From: an uncultured Bacteroidales bacterium
GTDB taxonomy: Bacteria > Bacteroidota > Bacteroidia > Bacteroidales > Bacteroidaceae
NCBI GenBank assembly: GCA_902775375.1
Contig: CACYLU010000010.1
Span: 1 to 64,000, forward strand
DNA: 64,000 bases
Reading direction: 5' to 3'
Part shown: piece by piece, positions 60,701-64,000 of the stretch
How positions within the stretch are numbered: the first letter of the stretch is position 1
How the letters are laid out: each line of letters starts with the position of its first letter
Program-made: the position numbers and the translations under genes
The notes under the pieces: generated by a model
What the model saw: the letters and a program-made list of their open reading frames with translations, nothing else
The model's database searches: none
Told to the model about the DNA's origin: nothing

Positions 60701-61141
60701 ACTATGAGTGATTTCATAATATCGATTGAAAGCAGAATAAGCTGGGGCATAGCTTATACCGCCATCATCAGTACATGCCCATAACCCATCTTCATCATCA
60801 ATAAGAATGGAACGGATAGCATTACTCGACAAGGAGTATATATCGTTACGATTCTTTTTTATTATTTCTTCTACAAGACTAGTCTCCAAATTATATATGT
60901 ATATACCATTACCTGTAGCACAGTAAATTTTATTCCCATGACGATACAAAGAGCGTGCATAAGTTGGTGTATTCTCGCTTTTATGAACTATATCTTGTAC
61001 AATTCCAGCATCTAAATCAATACGTTTGATACCGTCCATTGTTGTACCTACTATAATGGTAGATTCATTGTCAGAGACCCATATGGCAGTAATATCCATA
61101 ATATTTAAGTAAGGTATTACTTTCTTCGTCAAAATATGCAA
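57788..61141 (-). CDS. Hybrid two-component system, main part (frameshifted)
   Basis: This frame holds most of a hybrid two-component regulator: periplasmic Reg_prop propeller repeats and a Y_Y_Y domain (to about residue 560), one membrane helix (YIAYFIIGLLVISLFILSL), a His kinase (NVAHEIRTPLTLIK, then ATP-binding TGLGLPLAASL), a receiver (Asp in LIITDVMMPVMDGFELL) and a C-terminal AraC helix-turn-helix (VSEAVGFSSQSYFSRAFFEQ). Such proteins sense glycans in the periplasm and activate nearby utilisation genes. There is no signal peptide here: the N-terminal 200 residues are in another frame immediately upstream. The frame is open to 61141 (TTG); the first ATG is at 61099. Confidence 0.88.
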   Translation of the reverse strand: MHILTKKVIPYLNIMDITAIWVSDNESTIIVGTTMDGIKRIDLDAGIVQDIVHKSENTPTYARSLYRHGNKIYCATGNGIYIYNLETSLVEEIIKKNRNDIYSLSSNAIRSILIDDEDGLWACTDDGGISYAPAYSAFNRYYEITHSNTIHGEIIHDICQDDYGNIWIGTEDSGVNQYNIASGEFKYFDDSNGLSQDCIHGLVPIGRMLWVGTHLNGIDLLDIRSGRVINHYNLTGGLRNNSIIVYMYKTMEDELLVATTLGLYKYNPQKDAFEIQDLTFTERAQTICEDHEGTLWVGSTTGNLNRKRRGEEVFQSFFVDSLIINSQASINHIIEDHNHNLWLATSIGLYMLDNKTTETKVYRLNREGTGKITYRIEEDSQNSLWVSTADGLIKFNTKTNTYETFRQEHGLPTNQFNYNSSLTMSDGKMYFGTLRGMIGFYPENISMITGQSKQYITELHIMNEGNNEETVINVLNQEQITLKNKNSTFYIEFVSPEYRKMGRQTYSYNMQGSSEQWITTNNNKAYFSGLPPGKYIFQLKALNLSDDWNNQPTMLEIVILPPWYQTTLAYIAYFIIGLLVISLFILSLKRQNRKKMKMLIDGFENEKEKEIYRSKIDFFINVAHEIRTPLTLIKLPLEKVINDIVLPKDAEKYLTVIQKNTNRLNNLIDQLLDFRKTETDGYKLNFVNHDIIAIIDEMFARFYTTGEARSITMLFAPPVKEFYAYIDKEAFTKIISNLLNNAIKYADKKVVIKFFIPSDNHFAIDIMNDGEPIKSGVRELIFKPFYRAENAKSRQGTGLGLPLAASLAKMHGGTLSLEEADNGMTQFRLLLPTNHPEAISFKIKEEELPAIQESEITYPILQSRETILIVEDNEEMRIFVADMLKENYNIVLASQGKEALQCLRQQIINLIITDVMMPVMDGFELLKEVKTHIEFSHIPVVVLTAKSTFEARIDGLSLGADAYIDKPFSIDLLKAQIKNLLDNRNNIRMYYLNTPMANVKTMAYSKTDEEFLIQLDNIINEHIDDVDLNVEKIADMMNLSRPTLYRKISAISQVTPNKFINIIRLKKAAELLQKGEMKVYEVSEAVGFSSQSYFSRAFFEQFGITPSQYIKTCQAND

Positions 61142-61685
61142 TATCTTTCCTACTGCAAGCCCAAACCCTACCTTTTGTTGTTATATAGATTCGGGTTATA
61201 TCCTCTCCTTTGAGCTGATAAGTTATTGATAAACCAGTTCCTATGTTATATCTTACTAAAGAATAGCCATTAATGATAGTCCAAATATTGTTTTTATTAT
61301 CAAATAGCACATTATTTACCCGAAGCCCTCTCGTATAGTCTAGACAAACGAAAATGTCGTTTTCATAGTCATAGCGTTGCAAACCTTGGTGAGTACTAAT
61401 ATATAGTTCATCATCAGGACTTAATGTAAGTGCATTGACATGGCTATTAATAAGGGTTCTTTCTTCGTTAGAGCTATAGTATGATTTAAAAGAATTCCCA
61501 TCATAACGATTTAAACCATTACGAGTACCTATCCATATCATCCCATACTTATCCTGAATAATTGAGGATGCATAATTATTGCTCAAACCGCTCTTCATAT
61601 CAAAAGTGGTAAAGTAGTGGGGCATCGCACTGATGTGTATAGATATCAGAGTGATAACTAATGTCAATATAATGTGTTTTTTCAT
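61071..61685 (-). CDS. Hybrid two-component system, N-terminal part (frameshifted)
   Basis: The 204-codon frame starts with a signal peptide (MKKHIILTLVITLISIHISA) and the first propeller repeats (SSIIQDKYGMIWIGTRNGLN, NVLFDNKNNIWTI). Similarity breaks after NTLLKYY near 61105, and the sequence continues in the +1 frame as DITAIWVSDNEST. Removing one base around GGAT at 61094-61097 restores a protein of about 1,320 residues. A consensus -7 box is 24 bases upstream. Error, recent mutation and genuine inactivation cannot be told apart. Confidence 0.85.
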   Translation of the reverse strand: MKKHIILTLVITLISIHISAMPHYFTTFDMKSGLSNNYASSIIQDKYGMIWIGTRNGLNRYDGNSFKSYYSSNEERTLINSHVNALTLSPDDELYISTHQGLQRYDYENDIFVCLDYTRGLRVNNVLFDNKNNIWTIINGYSLVRYNIGTGLSITYQLKGEDITRIYITTKGRVWACSRKDIAYFDEESNTLLKYYGYYCHMGL

Positions 61686-61708
61686 ATCGGTAATCATCTT
61701 ATTTATTG

Positions 61709-61716
61709 CAAAGATA
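61709..61716 (-). promoter_or_regulatory. -7 box of the hybrid two-component gene
   Basis: The minus strand reads TATCTTTG, 24 bases upstream of the ATG at 61685. Confidence 0.55.
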
Positions 61717-61745
61717 AAATATACATACGATTAAAGTTTGTATAA

Positions 61746-61846
61746 TTGTCTCTCGATTGTTTCATTTTGTCTCATTAAAAAAATTGTTATGCAAATTAAC
61801 GGTTTTTTGAATTATTTTGAGTAAAAAAATAAAAAGAATGAGACAA
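61746..61846. promoter_or_regulatory. Phased TTGTCTC repeats and inverted partner
   Basis: TTGTCTC (61746), TTGTTTC (61757) and TTGTCTC (61767) lie 10-11 bases apart on one face of the helix. AATGAGACAA (61837-61846) is the inverted copy of TTGTCTCATT (61767-61776). This is a plausible binding site for the AraC domain of the hybrid regulator in the 292-base (61698-61989) divergent intergenic region. A weak plus-strand -7 candidate is TAATTTTA (61877-61884). Confidence 0.5.
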
Positions 61847-61989
61847 TAATGTTAATAATTTTAATATGTCTTAATCTAATTTTACAAACAGGAATTTGGT
61901 CGATAGTAACAAAAACGATACAAATACTGCTCATATTTAAGTGTTAATATTTTTAGACAGAATATCCTTAATTTTTAAAATTTATTATT

Positions 61990-62763
61990 ATGAAAAAAAC
62001 TTTAGTATTAATTGGTTTAGCAGCATGGGCTCTCTCATCTGTTTATGCACAACAACAAAATGTGCAACAAAATCAACAACAAAGAAGGAATGAATGGAAA
62101 CCTGAGAGTACAGAATGGTACACACCAGTTCCTGCAAAAGTGACCCCTGGTTCAAATGGTTCAGCTCCATCTGATGCAATTATCCTATTTGATGGGAAAG
62201 ATCTGTCTAAATGGCAGTCTCGCGATGGTTCTCCTGCTGGATGGACAGTCCAAAATGGGGAATTGATAGTTGCGCCTGGAGCAGGGACTATACAAACTAA
62301 AGATTATTTCGGTAGTTGCCAGCTTCATATTGAATTTAAGACTCCAACTCCCGGGCCAGAAAACACGTTGCAGATGAAAGGTAACAGTGGTATTATGCTA
62401 CAGAGCCGCTATGAAGTGCAGATTCTTGATTGTGACAACAACCCAACTTATGTAAATGGTTATGTTGGAAGTATTTACAAGCAAAGTGCTCCTCTCGTAA
62501 ATCCATTTACTGGAACTAATGAATGGCAGGTTTATGACATTTATTGGAAGGCTCCTGTATTTGGAACTGACGACAAGTTGGAATCTCCAGCAATGATTAC
62601 GGTAGTCCTCAATGGTGTGGTTGTTCAAAACAACTATATTCTAAAAGGTAGTACCCCCTACACTGGTCTTCCTAAATATGTAGCTCATGGTAGAATGCCT
62701 CTGACCCTGCAAGACCACGGTGTTAAAGTAGCATTCCGCAATATCTGGATCCGCAATCTTTGA
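61990..62763 (+). CDS. DUF1080 (3-keto-disaccharide hydrolase) family protein
   Basis: The 257-residue exported protein has a signal peptide (MKKTLVLIGLAAWALSSVYA), a Gln/Asn-rich linker and a concanavalin-like DUF1080 domain (ILFDGKDLSKWQSRDGSPAG, LHIEFKTPTP, NSGIMLQSRYEVQILD). Family members have been linked to hydrolysis of 3-keto-glycosides. The gene is divergent from a hybrid two-component regulator and lies 49 bases before a Gfo/Idh/MocA oxidoreductase gene, which could supply a 3-keto substrate. Confidence 0.9.
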   Translation: MKKTLVLIGLAAWALSSVYAQQQNVQQNQQQRRNEWKPESTEWYTPVPAKVTPGSNGSAPSDAIILFDGKDLSKWQSRDGSPAGWTVQNGELIVAPGAGTIQTKDYFGSCQLHIEFKTPTPGPENTLQMKGNSGIMLQSRYEVQILDCDNNPTYVNGYVGSIYKQSAPLVNPFTGTNEWQVYDIYWKAPVFGTDDKLESPAMITVVLNGVVVQNNYILKGSTPYTGLPKYVAHGRMPLTLQDHGVKVAFRNIWIRNL

Positions 62764-62812
62764 TACTATTTTGAATTCCATAAATTTTCTATTACCATAA
62801 AATTATATTACC

Positions 62813-64000
62813 ATGAATCTCACAAGAAGAAATTTTTTAAAGAGTACATCCTTATTGGCAGCAGGCTTAGGCTTTTCGTCACTGGCTCAAGCATCTGCCA
62901 CTAAGGGAACTGAGGAGAAAGAGCAGATTAACGGTCGGGTAAATCTGGCAGTAATCGGTGTCGGCATGGGGTGTGCTGACCTTCGAGGAGCACTAACCAA
63001 TCCATGGGTACACTGCGTAGGCTTATGCGATGTCAACAAGGAAAGACTTAACCAACAGATAGAAGCTTTCAAAAAGGACTTTCCTGATCAGACAAAGGAG
63101 ATGAAGGCCTATACAGACTTCCGCGAAGTGCTGAAGAGTAAAGAAGTGGATGGTGTCATTATTGCCACACCAGACCATTGGCATCCTTATATCTTCCTTG
63201 AAGCGCTGAAAGCTGGCAAGGCTATTTATGTGGAGAAACCTGTGGGCAACTCTATCGCAGAGTGTAATGCCATGATGGATGCACAGAAAAAATATAAAGG
63301 TGTCGTTACTTGTGGTTTGTGGCAGACAAGTCAGCGTTATTTCGAGCAAGCTAAGGAAATCTTGAAAACTGGAGTCTTAGGTGATGTATATAAAGTACAG
63401 ATATGGCTTTGCCAGAGCACCATGCCTCGAGCGGGTGCTCCAGATTCAAATCCTCCTGCAACACTTGATTATGATATGTGGCTTGGTCCAGCTCCAGAAC
63501 GTCCGTTCAATCAGAATCGTTTCCGTGGTTGGCGTGGATTCTGGGACTATGGAGGTGGTCAGCAGACAGATTGGGGTGTACATTGGATAGATTCTGCTTT
63601 TGATGGCTTGAAAATTTTAGGCCTTTCTAACAGAGAATATCCAGAAGCTGTATTCTCAACTGCTTACAAAGATCCAAAATCATTTAATGAAACACCAAGT
63701 TGCCAAACAACAATTTTCCAGTACAAGAATTTCCACATTGAGTGGGCACAGCAGGTAGCATATCTTTACAACCGCAACCAAGGAGTAGCATGGATTGGTG
63801 ATAAAGCTACTCTGGTTTGCAACCGTGAAGGATATGAACTGATACCAGAAAAGAACCGTAATGGAGAGTTGATGACTGACCGTGCTCAGTTGGTGGGCAA
63901 GTTTGAAGATGGAGGTATACCTGCTCATACCACAGATTGGTGCAAGTGCATTCTTAACAAGTCATCTGACACACACTGCCCTATTGAGAAGGGTGCATTC
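62813..64000 (+). CDS. Exported Gfo/Idh/MocA-family oxidoreductase (partial, runs off the end)
   Basis: An open frame of 396 codons runs from ATG 62813 to the window edge. It begins with a twin-arginine signal (MNLTRRNFLKSTSLLAAGLG) and continues with the NAD-binding fold (VNLAVIGVGMGCADLRGAL) and the family motif VYVEKPVG-like AIYVEKPVGNS. IATPDHWHPYI and FWDYGGGQQTDWGVHWID follow, with probable catalytic His residues. It probably exports with a bound cofactor through Tat and oxidises or reduces sugars, paired with the DUF1080 protein upstream. Confidence 0.9.
   Translation, partial: MNLTRRNFLKSTSLLAAGLGFSSLAQASATKGTEEKEQINGRVNLAVIGVGMGCADLRGALTNPWVHCVGLCDVNKERLNQQIEAFKKDFPDQTKEMKAYTDFREVLKSKEVDGVIIATPDHWHPYIFLEALKAGKAIYVEKPVGNSIAECNAMMDAQKKYKGVVTCGLWQTSQRYFEQAKEILKTGVLGDVYKVQIWLCQSTMPRAGAPDSNPPATLDYDMWLGPAPERPFNQNRFRGWRGFWDYGGGQQTDWGVHWIDSAFDGLKILGLSNREYPEAVFSTAYKDPKSFNETPSCQTTIFQYKNFHIEWAQQVAYLYNRNQGVAWIGDKATLVCNREGYELIPEKNRNGELMTDRAQLVGKFEDGGIPAHTTDWCKCILNKSSDTHCPIEKGAF

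Overview
The window looks like chromosomal DNA from a Bacteroidales bacterium, most likely Prevotella or a close relative (Segatella and similar). The reasons are: many promoters with the Bacteroidota -7 box TAnnTTTG and almost no Shine-Dalgarno dependence; a six-gene Na+-translocating NADH:quinone reductase; a hybrid two-component system (sensor kinase, receiver and AraC output in one protein); TonB/ExbB/ExbD export genes; DUF3160, DUF5686 and M64 families; and a tmRNA whose tag reads GNNNYALAA. The genus is inferred from family content, not from a marker-gene comparison.

Layout. 1-2.2 kb: a partial exported protein, an exported flavodoxin/ferredoxin protein and a divergent AraC regulator. 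2.3-4.2 kb: tRNA-Thr, mltG and nudC. 4.2-4.97 kb: an 800-bp gene-free island packed with degenerate tandem repeats, a 257-bp inverted-repeat element and short palindromes. 4.97-10.8 kb: nqrABCDEF (minus strand). 10.9-14.2 kb: a secreted C1B peptidase and a carboxyltransferase whose biotinyl domain lacks the lysine. 14.6-24.1 kb: plus-strand genes for wecB, a DUF5686 outer-membrane protein, rarA, a 2-hydroxyacid dehydrogenase, an acyltransferase, an esterase/HAD fusion and a frameshifted K+/H+ antiporter. 24.3-26.8 kb: a GH2 protein whose expected nucleophile is Ala. 27.0-27.4 kb: tmRNA.

27.5-33.4 kb: NAD salvage (pncA, pncB), menA, a radical SAM protein and an AlaX-like editing protein, followed by a RyR-domain/zinc-ribbon protein and a multi-pass membrane protein with a soluble TIR/SLOG-like domain. 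This last pair is the most interesting candidate for an undescribed system. 33.4-36.6 kb: rlmD, a pseudouridine synthase and a methyltransferase. 36.7-40.6 kb: three lipoprotein genes (FG-GAP-like, DUF3160, CapA). 40.7-45.2 kb: an exported phospholipase D-like protein, thyA, folA, an Lrp regulator and an M64 peptidase. 45.3-50.5 kb: exbB-x-exbD-exbD, tRNA-Ser, tatD, a polyprenyl synthase and tonB. 50.7-57.6 kb: cmk, ispH, pfkA, a UPF1-like helicase and a TonB-receptor-like barrel. 57.8-64 kb: a frameshifted hybrid two-component regulator, divergent from a DUF1080 (3-keto-disaccharide hydrolase) gene and a Gfo/Idh/MocA oxidoreductase that runs off the end. These last two fit an oxidative glycoside-cleavage module.

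Two genes, the antiporter and the hybrid regulator, are split by single-base frameshifts. Whether these are biological or sequencing errors cannot be settled from one sequence.
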